64,000 nt of DNA, taken from the NCBI RefSeq assembly GCF_000337735.1, contig NZ_AOHX01000037.1, forward strand, positions 124,001-188,000. The letters run 5' to 3'. The notes under the pieces are model-generated. The model ran no database searches. It was not told the origin of the DNA and saw only the letters and a list, made by a program, of their open reading frames with translations. This DNA is from Natronorubrum sulfidifaciens JCM 14089. GTDB lineage: Archaea; Halobacteriota; Halobacteria; Halobacteriales; Natrialbaceae. Below are positions 34,742-43,747 of the stretch, piece after piece. Position 1 is the first letter of the stretch, and the number at the start of each line of letters is the position of its first letter. The translations under genes were made by a program, and so were the position numbers.

Positions 34742-35590
34742 ATGCGCGCCTTTCGGATCGCCTACGACGGCACCGGCTACTACGGCTTCCAGCGCCAGCC
34801 CGACGTCGCCACCGTCGAGGACACGATCTTCGATGCCCTTCGCTCGCTCGAGGTCCTTGCCCCCGACGCCGACAAGCCGGCGGGCTACGCTGCCGCCGGC
34901 CGAACCGACGCCGGCGTCTCCGCGCTCGCCCAGACGATCACCCTCGAGGGACCGGAGTGGCTGACGCCACGGGCACTCAACGCCGAACTGCCCGCCGCCG
35001 TTCGCGCCTGGGCGTTCGCCGACGTCGACGACTCGTTTCACGCCACCCACGACGCTACGCGGCGAACCTACACGTATCACCTGTACGCCCCCCCGGGCGC
35101 GGCTGACTCGAGTACAACGCCGGGTGGCGTCGACCGGGCGATCGACGACGACCGATTCCACGCCGCCTGTGAGGCCCTGTCGGGATCGCACGACTTTCAC
35201 AACCTCACGCCGGACGATCACAACACCGAGCGCTCGCCGACGCTGTCGGCGACCCGCGACGGCGAGTATCTCGTCGTCACCGTCACTGCCGGCGGCTTCG
35301 CCCGCGAACTCGTCCGGCGACTCGTCTCGCTCGCCCGAGCTGTCAGTACCGGCGCGGCCTCGCTCGAGAAAATCGAGCGAGCGTTCGCGCCCGACCCACT
35401 GCCCGGCCACGAGGGGATCGCCCCCGCGCCGGCGGAGCCGCTCGTGCTGGCCGATGTCGACTATCCGGGCCTCGAGTTCACGGTCGACGAGGACGCTGCC
35501 TCGAGCGCACGGGAGGTTTTCGAGACCCGGCGGATCGACCATCGAACCGGTGCGCGGGTCGCGGGGCAGGTCGCCGACGGCATCCAGTAA
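34742..35590 (+). CDS. truA: tRNA pseudouridine synthase A
   Basis: A 282-residue TruA that makes pseudouridine in the tRNA anticodon stem-loop. The catalytic Asp is in AAGRTDAGVSA near residue 60, with MRAFRIAYDGTGYYGFQRQ at the start and LVRRLVSLARA near the end. The ATG at 34742 follows the preceding sulfatase by 61 nt and fits the family start exactly; an earlier in-frame start overlaps that gene. Confidence 0.94.
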   Translation: MRAFRIAYDGTGYYGFQRQPDVATVEDTIFDALRSLEVLAPDADKPAGYAAAGRTDAGVSALAQTITLEGPEWLTPRALNAELPAAVRAWAFADVDDSFHATHDATRRTYTYHLYAPPGAADSSTTPGGVDRAIDDDRFHAACEALSGSHDFHNLTPDDHNTERSPTLSATRDGEYLVVTVTAGGFARELVRRLVSLARAVSTGAASLEKIERAFAPDPLPGHEGIAPAPAEPLVLADVDYPGLEFTVDEDAASSAREVFETRRIDHRTGARVAGQVADGIQ

Positions 35591-35632
35591 GTGGACGAGC
35601 GGTTTTTACGGTCAGAGCTAATTGTTCAGCGC

Positions 35633-35875
35633 ATGGAACTGTCACCCGAAGAGTACGGTGCCTACTGGCGGGCATCGGTCTACGTGGCCGCGGGGATCGT
35701 ACTCGGGTTCCTCGGGTATCGTCTGACGTCGCCGTTGCTCTCCCATCCCAATGCCGGGGCGGTCGGACTCGGCGTCTTTCTGTTCGTTACGGTCGTTTTC
35801 GCGAGTACGTTCATCGCGATGCTCGGGTTCGCCCGCGCCGTCCGAACCGCCGTCGACGCCGAGTTGCGCAACTGA
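35633..35875 (+). CDS. Small two-helix membrane protein
   Basis: An 80-residue protein with two hydrophobic helices (about residues 14-30 and 42-65) and short charged ends. It has no known motif. A TTTTTA box at 35603-35608 lies 28 nt before the ATG at 35633 and supports that start, leaderless, rather than a GTG at 35591. It follows truA by 42 bp and precedes the NifU-like gene. Confidence 0.7.
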   Translation: MELSPEEYGAYWRASVYVAAGIVLGFLGYRLTSPLLSHPNAGAVGLGVFLFVTVVFASTFIAMLGFARAVRTAVDAELRN

Positions 35876-35889
35876 CCGGTGAACAGAGA

Positions 35890-35895
35890 TTTATC
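35890..35895 (+). promoter_or_regulatory. TATA box of the NifU-like gene
   Basis: TTTATC is centred about 26 nt before the ATG at 35918, predicting a leaderless transcript and supporting that start. Confidence 0.55.
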
Positions 35896-35917
35896 GTCCC
35901 AGTCCGTTCGTGTTCCC

Positions 35918-36238
35918 ATGAACGACTCTGCCAACACGCAGTCTTCGGAAGACGCCGTCAGAGAAGCCGTCTCCCTGTTCCTCCAGCGGAACTTCCCCCA
36001 GATTCAGGCCCACGGCGGCGACTCCTCGATCACCGAGGTCGACCTCGAGAAGCGACACGTCTCGATCAACCTCACGGGAGCCTGCAGCGGCTGTGGCGTC
36101 AGCCCGATGACGACGCAGGCGATTCAACGGCGACTGCCGAGTGAGATCGACGAGATCGACCACGTCTCGGTGACGACCGGATTCGACGGACTAACCGAGG
36201 GAACCTCACGAAACATCTCAGACGACGTCCCGTTCTGA
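35918..36238 (+). CDS. NifU C-terminal-domain protein (Fe-S scaffold/carrier)
   Basis: A 106-residue protein built of one NifU-C domain with CSGCGVSPMTTQ, the CxxC that holds a bridging Fe-S cluster between two subunits. It should deliver Fe-S clusters, for example to the aconitase and radical SAM proteins of this genome, though that is a general inference. The N-terminus is acidic. An imperfect 15-bp inverted repeat begins at its stop codon. Confidence 0.88.
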   Translation: MNDSANTQSSEDAVREAVSLFLQRNFPQIQAHGGDSSITEVDLEKRHVSINLTGACSGCGVSPMTTQAIQRRLPSEIDEIDHVSVTTGFDGLTEGTSRNISDDVPF

Positions 36239-36303
36239 GACGGACTGCTGTAACTGCAAACGGGTCGCGGTCCCACCGGTACTGACAATACAGCAGACCG
36301 TCT
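36238..36303. other. 15-bp imperfect inverted repeat after the NifU-like gene
   Basis: AGACGGACTGCTGTA (36238-36252) pairs with TACAGCAGACCGTCT (36289-36303) with one mismatch and a 36-nt loop. It starts at the stop codon of the NifU-like gene. It may be a transcript 3'-end structure or a small mobile remnant. Confidence 0.45.
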
Positions 36304-36404
36304 GAACGGGTGGGTTCGGCTCCGCCACTGGTCGGCGACAGTACCGCTGTCCGGTATCTTCGGTGTTCGACACGTTTTACCACCTTCGTTCCGAAATCGG
36401 TGGT

Positions 36405-38219
36405 ATGAGTTCCGTTCCCGAACGCTCCGAGATCGACGAGGAGTATACCTGGGCCCTCGAGAGCATCTACGCGACCGACGACGACTGGCAGGCCGCCTAT
36501 GAGTCGGTCGCCGAGCGCGTCGACGAACTTGCTGCCTACGAGGGACAGGTCATCGACGACGCCGAAACGCTTCTCGCCGTGCTCGAGTTACGCGACGAGA
36601 TCATGCGCGAGGTGTCGACGGTCGCCGCCTACGCCCGAATGCGCCGCGACGAAGACACGACGAATCAGGAGTATCAGGCGCTGACTGCTCGCTCGCAGTC
36701 GCTTGCGGCTGACACCCAGTCTGCAGCCTCCTTCATCGAACCCGAGATTCAGGAACTGACCCGCGAGGCGTTCGAGACGATGGTCGAGGCCGAACCCGCC
36801 CTCGAGACCTACGACCACTACATCGACGACGTCCTCCGGATGAAACCCCACACCCGCTCGGCGGAAGTCGAGGAACTGCTCGCCGATCTGAGCGAGGTCA
36901 CGGGTGCAACGGGAGAAGTCTACACGATGCTCTCGAACGCCGATATGGAGTTCCCCACCGTCGAGGAGCCGCGAGACGGTGAGGCCGTCGAAATCACACA
37001 GAGTAACTTCGTCAACCTGCTCAAACGCCCCGACCGGGAGTTTCGCCAACAGGTCTACGAGGAGTACTTCGACGAGTGGGCGTCGGTCCGGAACACGGTC
37101 GCGTCCACCTACAAAAACAGCGTCAAAGCCGACGTCAAGACGGCACAGGCGCGAAACTACGACACCGCCCGCGAAGCCGCTCTCGACGGTCCCAACGTCC
37201 CCGTCGACGTCTACGACACGCTCGTCGACACCGTCCACGACAACCTCGATAAGCTCCACCGCCACGCCGAACTCAAACAACAGGCGCTCGAGGTCGACGA
37301 GCTTCAGATGTGGGACATCTACATGCCCCTGACCGGTGACGAAGGCCCCGAGGTCGACTACGAGCAGGCGACCGAGTACGTCGTCGACGCGCTCGAGCCG
37401 CTGGGCGAGACGTATCAATCACGCGTCGCCGAGGGACTCGACTCCCAGTGGGTCGACGTCTACGAGAACGAGGGCAAACAGTCCGGGGCCTACTCCGGTG
37501 GCACCTACGACACCCAGCCGTTCATCCTGATGAACTATCAGGACGACATCTCCTCGATGTACACGTTGGCCCACGAACTCGGCCACTCGATGCACTCGGA
37601 GCTCACGAAAGACGAACAGCCGTTTATCTACTCCGGCTACGAGATTTTCGTCGCCGAAGTCGCCAGCACGGTCAACGAAGCCCTGTTGACGAATCACTTA
37701 CTCGAGACCGTCGACGACCCCGAGTTCCGCAAACACGTCTTAAACGAGTTCGCAGAACGCGTCCGCTCGACGCTGTATCGGCAGACGCTCTTTGCGGAGT
37801 TCGAACACAAAGCCCACGAACTCGAGGAAGCGGGCGAGCCGCTGACGGCCGACCGACTCGACGAGCTGTATCAGGGGCTCAAAACGGAGTATTACGAGCC
37901 AGCAGCCATCGACGACCGCATCGCCACTGAGTGGATGCGTATTCCCCACTTCTATCGGGCGTTTTACGTCTACCAGTATGCGACCGGGATCTCCGCCGCG
38001 CTGGCCATCGTCGACGAAATTCTGCCCAACGGCGCCGGCGGCGAGCCGGACCGGGATGCGGCCGAGGACTACCTCGAGTTCCTCCGCCGTGGCTCCCGCG
38101 AGTATCCCCTCGAACTCCTCCAGATCGCCGGCGTCGACATGAGCACGTCCGAACCGATCGACCGGGCGCTCGAGACCTACGGCCAGCGACTCGAGGAGAT
38201 GGACGCGCTGCTCGAGTAG
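36405..38219 (+). CDS. pepF: Oligoendopeptidase F
   Basis: A 604-residue M3B zinc peptidase that cleaves short peptides in the cytoplasm. The zinc motif is LAHELGHSMHSEL with HELGH, and FVAEVASTVNEA provides the third ligand Glu. TTTTAC at 36375-36380 lies 28 nt upstream of the ATG at 36405, giving a leaderless start. It precedes the PAN gene and belongs with it to protein turnover. Confidence 0.94.
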   Translation: MSSVPERSEIDEEYTWALESIYATDDDWQAAYESVAERVDELAAYEGQVIDDAETLLAVLELRDEIMREVSTVAAYARMRRDEDTTNQEYQALTARSQSLAADTQSAASFIEPEIQELTREAFETMVEAEPALETYDHYIDDVLRMKPHTRSAEVEELLADLSEVTGATGEVYTMLSNADMEFPTVEEPRDGEAVEITQSNFVNLLKRPDREFRQQVYEEYFDEWASVRNTVASTYKNSVKADVKTAQARNYDTAREAALDGPNVPVDVYDTLVDTVHDNLDKLHRHAELKQQALEVDELQMWDIYMPLTGDEGPEVDYEQATEYVVDALEPLGETYQSRVAEGLDSQWVDVYENEGKQSGAYSGGTYDTQPFILMNYQDDISSMYTLAHELGHSMHSELTKDEQPFIYSGYEIFVAEVASTVNEALLTNHLLETVDDPEFRKHVLNEFAERVRSTLYRQTLFAEFEHKAHELEEAGEPLTADRLDELYQGLKTEYYEPAAIDDRIATEWMRIPHFYRAFYVYQYATGISAALAIVDEILPNGAGGEPDRDAAEDYLEFLRRGSREYPLELLQIAGVDMSTSEPIDRALETYGQRLEEMDALLE

Positions 38220-38251
38220 CACGCGAAAACCGTCCGCGACCCAAAGGCACA

Positions 38252-38257
38252 TTTATC
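38252..38257 (+). promoter_or_regulatory. TATA box of the PAN gene
   Basis: TTTATC is centred about 30 nt before the ATG at 38285. Confidence 0.5.
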
Positions 38258-38284
38258 GTGGGGGACTTACGAGCGTACGTCAGG

Positions 38285-39517
38285 ATGTCTCGAAGCCCGT
38301 CTATTCCAGACCGACCTCACCGCGATATCGACCCCGATCTTCCCGACGATGAGCGGCTCGAGGCGCTCCGCGGGCACTTTGCCGATCTCGTGGACGTCAA
38401 CGAACAGCTCTCCGACCAACTCGAGGCGGCCGACGAACGCCGCCAACAACTCCGCGAGCGTGCCGACCGCATCGAGCGCGAAAACGAGGCGCTCAAAAGC
38501 TCCTCGCTGTACATCGCCACCGTCGAGGACGTCCTCGAGAACGACGAGGTAATCGTCAAACAACACGGCAACAACCAGGAGGTGCTCACCGACGTCTCGC
38601 CGCGCATTCTCGAGGAAGTCAGCGCCGGTGATCGCGTCGCCGTCAACGACTCGTTTGCGATCCAGACGATTCTCGACGCCGAGACTGACGCGCGTGCACA
38701 GTCGATGGAGATCACCGAGAAGCCGGCGGTCACCTACGCCGATATCGGCGGGATCGACGAGCAGGTTCGTGAAGTTCGCGAGGCCGTCGAACAGCCGCTT
38801 GCCGAACCCGAACTGTTCGACGAAGTCGGTATCGAGCCCCCAAGCGGCGTGTTGCTGTACGGGCCACCGGGGACCGGGAAGACGATGCTCGCCAAAGCTG
38901 TCGCCCACGAGACCGACGCCACGTTCATCAAGATGGCTGGCTCGGAACTCGTCCGCAAGTTCATCGGCGAAGGCTCCCGGCTCGTCCGCGACCTCTTCGA
39001 GATGGCCCGCGAACGCCAGCCGGCGATCATCTTCATCGACGAGATCGACGCGATCGCGACCACGCGGACGGAGTCGAAAACCTCCGGCGACGCCGAGGTC
39101 CAGCGGACGATGATGCAACTCCTCAGTGAGATGGACGGCTTCGAGGCCCGTGGCGAGATCCGTATCATCGCCGCCACGAACCGTTTCGACATGCTCGATC
39201 GCGCGATCCTCCGCCCCGGCCGGTTCGACCGCCTCATCGAGGTGCCCGAACCCGACCGCGACGGTCGCGAGCAGATCCTCCAGATTCACACCCGCGGCAT
39301 GAACGTCGACGACGACGTCGACTTCGAGGCACTATCTGAAGAGACCGAAGGCTACTCCGGGGCCGAAATCGAAAGCCTCGCCACCGAAGCCGGCATGTTT
39401 GCTATCCGCGACGACCGTGACGAGGTCCACCACGAGGACTTCCTCGAGGCCCTAGAGAAAATCGAAAACGACGACTCGAGCGACGTGGTCTCCTCGGCCG
39501 GCTACTTCTACCAGTAG
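38285..39517 (+). CDS. pan: Proteasome-activating nucleotidase
   Basis: A 410-residue AAA ATPase that unfolds proteins and feeds them to the 20S proteasome. An N-terminal coiled coil spans about residues 30-75, an OB domain follows, then Walker A GPPGTGKT, Walker B IIFIDEID and ATNRFD. The protein ends FYQ, a hydrophobic-Tyr-X (HbYX) tail that docks into the proteasome. The ATG at 38285 gives the family's usual start. Many haloarchaea have two PAN paralogues; which one this is cannot be told here. Confidence 0.95.
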   Translation: MSRSPSIPDRPHRDIDPDLPDDERLEALRGHFADLVDVNEQLSDQLEAADERRQQLRERADRIERENEALKSSSLYIATVEDVLENDEVIVKQHGNNQEVLTDVSPRILEEVSAGDRVAVNDSFAIQTILDAETDARAQSMEITEKPAVTYADIGGIDEQVREVREAVEQPLAEPELFDEVGIEPPSGVLLYGPPGTGKTMLAKAVAHETDATFIKMAGSELVRKFIGEGSRLVRDLFEMARERQPAIIFIDEIDAIATTRTESKTSGDAEVQRTMMQLLSEMDGFEARGEIRIIAATNRFDMLDRAILRPGRFDRLIEVPEPDRDGREQILQIHTRGMNVDDDVDFEALSEETEGYSGAEIESLATEAGMFAIRDDRDEVHHEDFLEALEKIENDDSSDVVSSAGYFYQ

Positions 39518-39580
39518 GGCTACTGACGGGTTTTTCAGCCGGATCGCAACGCCTTACGCTGTCCGTCCCCGAACACGGAC

Positions 39581-40060
39581 ATGAGTCAGATTCGAGTCGT
39601 CTGGGGATCGGCATCTGCGCCGACCGAAATGGCCTCGTACGACGCTGCACTCGCAGCGGCTGGTGTCGAAAACTACAACCTCGTCTCCGTCTCCTCCGTG
39701 ATTCCAGCGGCAACTGCCGTCGAAGCCGTCGGTACCGCACCCAACCTCGGCCCTGCCGGCGAACGGCTGACCGTCGTCGAGGCTCGAGCCACCACGGCCG
39801 GCCCGGGACAGGTATCCGCGGCGCTCGCGTGGTCACAGTCCGTCGACGACGGGCCGGGGCTGTTCTACGAGGTCGCGGGTGAGACTGACGCCACGGACGT
39901 CGACCGGCGCGTTCACGAGGGACTGCGCGCGGGTCAGGAACTGCGCGACTGGACGTTCACCGACCCGAACGTCGTCGTCGAGAGCGAGCAGGCCGAGTCG
40001 GGAACGTACACAACAGCGCTCGTGCTGGCGGTGTACGGCGACAGCGACCCGATTTGTTAA
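39581..40060 (+). CDS. pdaD: Pyruvoyl-dependent arginine decarboxylase
   Basis: A 159-residue proenzyme that cleaves itself to create a pyruvoyl group and then converts arginine to agmatine. VSVSSVIPA carries the Ser-Ser cleavage site, with LFYEVAG and ARATTAGPGQ as further family marks. Agmatine is the substrate for tRNA-Ile2 agmatidine and for polyamines. CTTACG at 39553-39558 lies about 26 nt before the ATG. Confidence 0.92.
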   Translation: MSQIRVVWGSASAPTEMASYDAALAAAGVENYNLVSVSSVIPAATAVEAVGTAPNLGPAGERLTVVEARATTAGPGQVSAALAWSQSVDDGPGLFYEVAGETDATDVDRRVHEGLRAGQELRDWTFTDPNVVVESEQAESGTYTTALVLAVYGDSDPIC

Positions 40061-40143
40061 TCAGTGACAAGTCGGTCTGTCCGAATTGTCCGAAGGCGAA
40101 TCCTTTTTACCCGCCAGCCCATTGGTCCGGGTACACACTTCTC

Positions 40144-40542
40144 ATGAACGGAAATACGCCGTACGCAGGGCTGCCGGGAGAAACGGGTGCTGGTCAGCGT
40201 GCCGCGGCGGACGTTCCGGACCTCTCGCGGGCACAGAAACGTCTGCTTCACCGTGATGTCTCGCGAATCGCTGCCCGTACGCGAGAGTTCCTCCCCGACG
40301 AATACGTCGTCGACTCCGATATCTCCAGTGGGCTGACCGGTCCACAGGTCACCGTCGCTGTCCGACCGCCGATCGGCCACGCCGTCAGCGCTGGCTTTAC
40401 CCCGGACGTCGACGAAGTCCCAGCGGCCGAAGAAGTCATCACTGCTGCCGAACGCGACGAGGTCGCCCGTGGCCTCGCTGCAAGCGCCGCACTGCAGGTC
40501 AAACAGGCCGTCAGCGACAGCGTCACCCCGACCGCGAAGTAA
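40144..40542 (+). CDS. Conserved haloarchaeal protein (DUF5811-like)
   Basis: A 132-residue acidic protein starting MNGNTPYAGLPGETG, which I recall as a DUF5811 hallmark; no function is known. The middle (SRAQKRLLHRDVSRIA) is helical and the rest alpha-beta. TTTTTA at 40104-40109 implies transcription from about 40133 and supports the ATG at 40144. Confidence 0.72.
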   Translation: MNGNTPYAGLPGETGAGQRAAADVPDLSRAQKRLLHRDVSRIAARTREFLPDEYVVDSDISSGLTGPQVTVAVRPPIGHAVSAGFTPDVDEVPAAEEVITAAERDEVARGLAASAALQVKQAVSDSVTPTAK

Positions 40543-40623
40543 CCCCGCGTTCGATTCTCGGGCATCGTGCCCACACACGTTTTCACCAACCGAACAGCCA
40601 TGGCTCGAGTCGTCGTCGCGAAC

Positions 40624-41022
40624 TCAATACAGTAGCTGCTCGAGTTGGTGTCGTCGTCGCTCGAGGTCGATCGCTGGCTCCACCGTGGGAGTAGCACTGA
40701 GTCGATCGAGGACCAACAGCGGGTCCGTTCCCGCCCGCTCGACGTCCTCGAGCAGCGTCTCGATCGCCGATCGGTTGGTCGCAAGCGAGGAACACAGCCC
40801 CAGTGCAAGCGCCAGTGGGACCGCGGCGCTCGCCGTCGTCGGAAACGCATCACTGACGCGCGTGAAATCCGGCTCGGCGGCGGGCTCGGCCGACTCGGCT
40901 GCCTCGACGGTGAGACAGCGCGGACAGAACGTTGTGACTGTCGCGTTCGCCGGCGTATACTGTCGGTACGATTCGGGGACCGAAAAGACGATCGTCGACG
41001 TTCCACACTCTGAACAGGCCAT
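40624..41022 (-). CDS. Zinc-ribbon protein (DUF6276-like)
   Basis: A 132-residue protein with an N-terminal zinc ribbon, CSEC and CPRC about 30 residues apart, then an Ala-rich middle and a helical C-terminus. DUF6276 is a tentative name. It is 18 nt downstream of atpD and is likely cotranscribed, which makes it a candidate accessory to the ATP synthase, by position only. Confidence 0.72.
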   Translation of the reverse strand: MACSECGTSTIVFSVPESYRQYTPANATVTTFCPRCLTVEAAESAEPAAEPDFTRVSDAFPTTASAAVPLALALGLCSSLATNRSAIETLLEDVERAGTDPLLVLDRLSATPTVEPAIDLERRRHQLEQLLY

Positions 41023-41040
41023 CGTCGGTCGCAGACGTGC

Positions 41041-41760
41041 TCAGTCGTCGCCAGCGGGTGCCTGTTCGAGTTCCGACTCGTCGGCCTCCTCGGCCTCGGC
41101 GGCTTCTGCTTCAGCCTCCCGCTCTGCTTTCTCCTGTTGTTCTTTCTTCTCTTTGATCTTCTTCAGACGGAACGTCTCCTCGCGTTCCTGTTCCTCAAGT
41201 TTCTGCTCGATGTACTCCTGGTTCTCGTAGAGGTCGGGCAGGAGTTTGAACTCGAGTGCGTTGACACGGCGCTTGGTGGTCTCGATCTCTTTGAGCATCT
41301 TCTTCATCGCCGTCTCGACTTCGGCGGCGAGGATGATGCTTTCCAAGAGGTCTTCGTAGGCTTCGGCGGCTTCGTCGATGCGGGCAGAGGTGCCCATGAT
41401 CCCGTAGCCACGCTGATCTAAGCTCTTCGAGACTCTCGAGGACTCGATCTGCGGGACGACGACGCCCATGATGTTTTTCGACTCGGTGGTGATCTCGGGG
41501 TGTTCTTGCAGTGCAGCGGCGGCCCCGCGAACGGCGACGTCGCCTTCCATGGCTCGCGCCATGTTAATTTTCTTCTGGGCTGCGTTGTAGTCGTCGGCTA
41601 AGTCACCGCGAACGTCCTGGGCTTTGTCCAGGATGTCCATAAACTCCATAATCAGCCCGTCCCGTTTCTTCTCTAAGGTGCCATGCCCGCGCTCGGAGAG
41701 TTCGATCCGATCCTCGATCTCCATCAGGTTCTTGCGGGTGGGCTTGACGTCCTTGGCCAT
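41041..41760 (-). CDS. atpD: A-type ATP synthase subunit D (central rotor)
   Basis: A 239-residue coiled-coil subunit that forms the rotor shaft with F. It begins [19 protein letters not shown], the family start, has two long helical regions, and ends in an unusually acidic 40-residue tail rich in Glu and Ala. It is cut off from atpB by an acyl-CoA ligase gene and a 217-bp spacer, so it probably has its own promoter. A 14-bp palindrome (41791-41804) and a hairpin (41765-41783) lie directly before its ATG. Confidence 0.94.
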   Translation of the reverse strand: MAKDVKPTRKNLMEIEDRIELSERGHGTLEKKRDGLIMEFMDILDKAQDVRGDLADDYNAAQKKINMARAMEGDVAVRGAAAALQEHPEITTESKNIMGVVVPQIESSRVSKSLDQRGYGIMGTSARIDEAAEAYEDLLESIILAAEVETAMKKMLKEIETTKRRVNALEFKLLPDLYENQEYIEQKLEEQEREETFRLKKIKEKKEQQEKAEREAEAEAAEAEEADESELEQAPAGDD

Positions 41761-41764
41761 CTTG

Positions 41765-41804
41765 TGGGGGGATTGAGCCCCCAGTCGGATAACTGTTTAC
41801 AGTT
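41765..41804 (-). promoter_or_regulatory. Hairpin and palindrome in the atpD leader
   Basis: TGGGGG-7 nt-CCCCCA (41765-41783) sits 4 nt before the atpD start codon, and AACTGT-TT-ACAGTT (41791-41804), a perfect dyad, sits just beyond it, about 31-44 nt from the ATG. The dyad overlaps where a TATA box or start site would be. A role in control of atpD is inferred. Confidence 0.4.
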
Positions 41805-41977
41805 TTTTGCGTCGTGAGCCGTTGCCACGCCTCGACGGCCCCCTCCGAACCGGAGCTCTGTCGTCGACGGATTCATACTGTCTGCTGTATGCCAGCTCCG
41901 GCGGGATCGCGATCCGTCCTGTGATCCAACCGGTACATCGGGACCGAAACCGTATCAGCCGCTCGCTGGAAGCGTCG

Positions 41978-43591
41978 TTATCCCTGCCCGACCATCTGGT
42001 CTTCGTCTTCCCACTCCTCCTCTCGGAGTTCGTACTTCTGGACTTTCCCTGTCGCCGTCGTCGGCAACTCCGCGACGAACTCGATCCGGTGGACCGTCTT
42101 GTAGCCCGCGAGGTTGTCACGGGTAAAGGCGACGAGGTCCTCTTCGGAGACTCCCGGCTCGTCGGGATCGCCACTCGTCGGGACGACGAACGCCTTCGGC
42201 GTCTCGCCCCATTTCTCGCTCGGTGCTGGGATCACCGCCACGTCCGAGACCTCGGGGTGGTCGAACAGCGTGTCCTCGAGTTCGATACTCGAGATGTTCT
42301 CGCCGCCGGAGATGATGATGTCCTTTTTGCGGTCCTGGATCGCGATCATGCCGTGTTCGTCGATCGTCGCGAGATCGCCAGTGTGGTAGTAGCCCTCGAT
42401 ACGGTCGGTGAACGCCTCCTCGGTGGCGTCGGGTTTGCCCCAGTATTTTTCCATGATCTGGTTGCCACGGACGACGACCTCGCCGAGCGTTTCGTCGTCT
42501 CTCGGGATATCGTTGCCGTCCTCGTCGACGACTCTGATCTCGGTTCCCAAGAAGGCCAACCCCTGCCGTTTCTTGATTCGGAACCGATCGTCGCTGTCTG
42601 CCTCGAAGAGTCGTCCGGCGTCGGAGGTCGTGATCAGCGGTCCCGTCTCGGTCGCCCCGTAGACGTGTTTCAGATACCAGCCGAACTCGTCTTCGACGGT
42701 TCGGATCGTCGCCTCCGGCGGCGCGCTGCCGGCGGTCGCGAGTCGGACCGGGGCGTCGCCAGTCGTCTCGGGTTCGTGTTCGATGTAGTAGTCGACCAGC
42801 ATGTTCAACACCGTCGGCGCGCCGCACATGTACGAGACGTGCTCCTCGCGGACCGTCTCGAAGATCTCTGCGGCGTCGATGCCGCGCGTACAGACGTGGG
42901 TCGCACCGATTCCAGTGACGGCGAAGATGTGGCCCCAGCCGTTGGCGTGGAACATCGGCAGCGTCCACAGGTAGACGTCGTCGTCGCTGATCTCCTGGTG
43001 GGCGACCGTCAGATAGGCGTGGATCGTCTCCCCGCGATGTGTTCGACAGACGCCTTTCGGATCGCCCGTCGTCCCCGAGGTGTAGTTGATCGTAATGATC
43101 TCGTCTTCGTCCATCTCGGGCCGGTCGTACTCTGTCCCGGCATCCTCGAGGACGGCATCGAAACTCTCCCACTCTCCCTCGACGGCGTCGACGTCGTTCG
43201 TAATAAACGTCTCCGTTGGCACGTCGTCGCGAACCGCCTCGATGTTTTCGGCGTACTCGTAATCGGCGTAGATGGCGTCGACGTCGGCATCCGACAGGAT
43301 GTACGCGAAGTCATCCGGTGTGAGTCGGTAGTTCAGCGGGGTGTGGATCGCCCCTGTCTGCATGATTCCGTACGCCGCCTCGAGGTGGTAGTGAGTGTTC
43401 GGGTCCAACACCGCGACACGGTCGCCTTTCTCGATCCCACGCTCCTGCAGCGCTGCCGAGAACCGATCGGCCCGCTCGCCGAGTTCGTCGTACGTAAACC
43501 GTTCCCCCGTCGTGGCGATAACCGCCTCGCTGTCCCCGTAATGCGTTCGTGCCCGGTCTAAAAACTCCGGCACGAGCAGTGGCTTGTGCAT
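41978..43591 (-). CDS. Acyl-CoA synthetase (AMP-forming)
   Basis: A 537-residue ANL-family ligase that activates a carboxylic acid with ATP and CoA. Marks are INYTSGTTGDPKGV (phosphate loop), YGATETGP, YHTGDLA with the adenosine-binding Asp, and the C-terminal TATGKVQK lysine. Sequence style suits medium or long-chain fatty acids, but aromatic or short-chain acids are possible. It lies between atpB and atpD of the ATP synthase locus, which is not its usual place. The start may be the ATG at 43600 instead. Confidence 0.88.
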   Translation of the reverse strand: MHKPLLVPEFLDRARTHYGDSEAVIATTGERFTYDELGERADRFSAALQERGIEKGDRVAVLDPNTHYHLEAAYGIMQTGAIHTPLNYRLTPDDFAYILSDADVDAIYADYEYAENIEAVRDDVPTETFITNDVDAVEGEWESFDAVLEDAGTEYDRPEMDEDEIITINYTSGTTGDPKGVCRTHRGETIHAYLTVAHQEISDDDVYLWTLPMFHANGWGHIFAVTGIGATHVCTRGIDAAEIFETVREEHVSYMCGAPTVLNMLVDYYIEHEPETTGDAPVRLATAGSAPPEATIRTVEDEFGWYLKHVYGATETGPLITTSDAGRLFEADSDDRFRIKKRQGLAFLGTEIRVVDEDGNDIPRDDETLGEVVVRGNQIMEKYWGKPDATEEAFTDRIEGYYHTGDLATIDEHGMIAIQDRKKDIIISGGENISSIELEDTLFDHPEVSDVAVIPAPSEKWGETPKAFVVPTSGDPDEPGVSEEDLVAFTRDNLAGYKTVHRIEFVAELPTTATGKVQKYELREEEWEDEDQMVGQG

Positions 43592-43710
43592 ACATGCCAT
43601 AATTCAGCCACCGGGTATACGATTGTTTCGATATACTACCTCACAGTCATATTGTCAGATCGACACGCACCCGTCAGAGACGTACGCGTGTCTCGCCAGC
43701 GCGTATCCAT

Positions 43711-43740
43711 CGTAAAAAACGGGTTCCGCGGGAAACTGCA
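43711..43740 (-). terminator. Possible terminator of the atpHIKECFAB operon
   Basis: On the minus strand, GTTTCC-CGC-GGAAC is followed by CCG and six T's, beginning 8 nt after the atpB stop. A stem and T-run suit archaeal termination and would separate atpB from the acyl-CoA ligase gene. Confidence 0.4.
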
Positions 43741-43747
43741 GTGGTGC

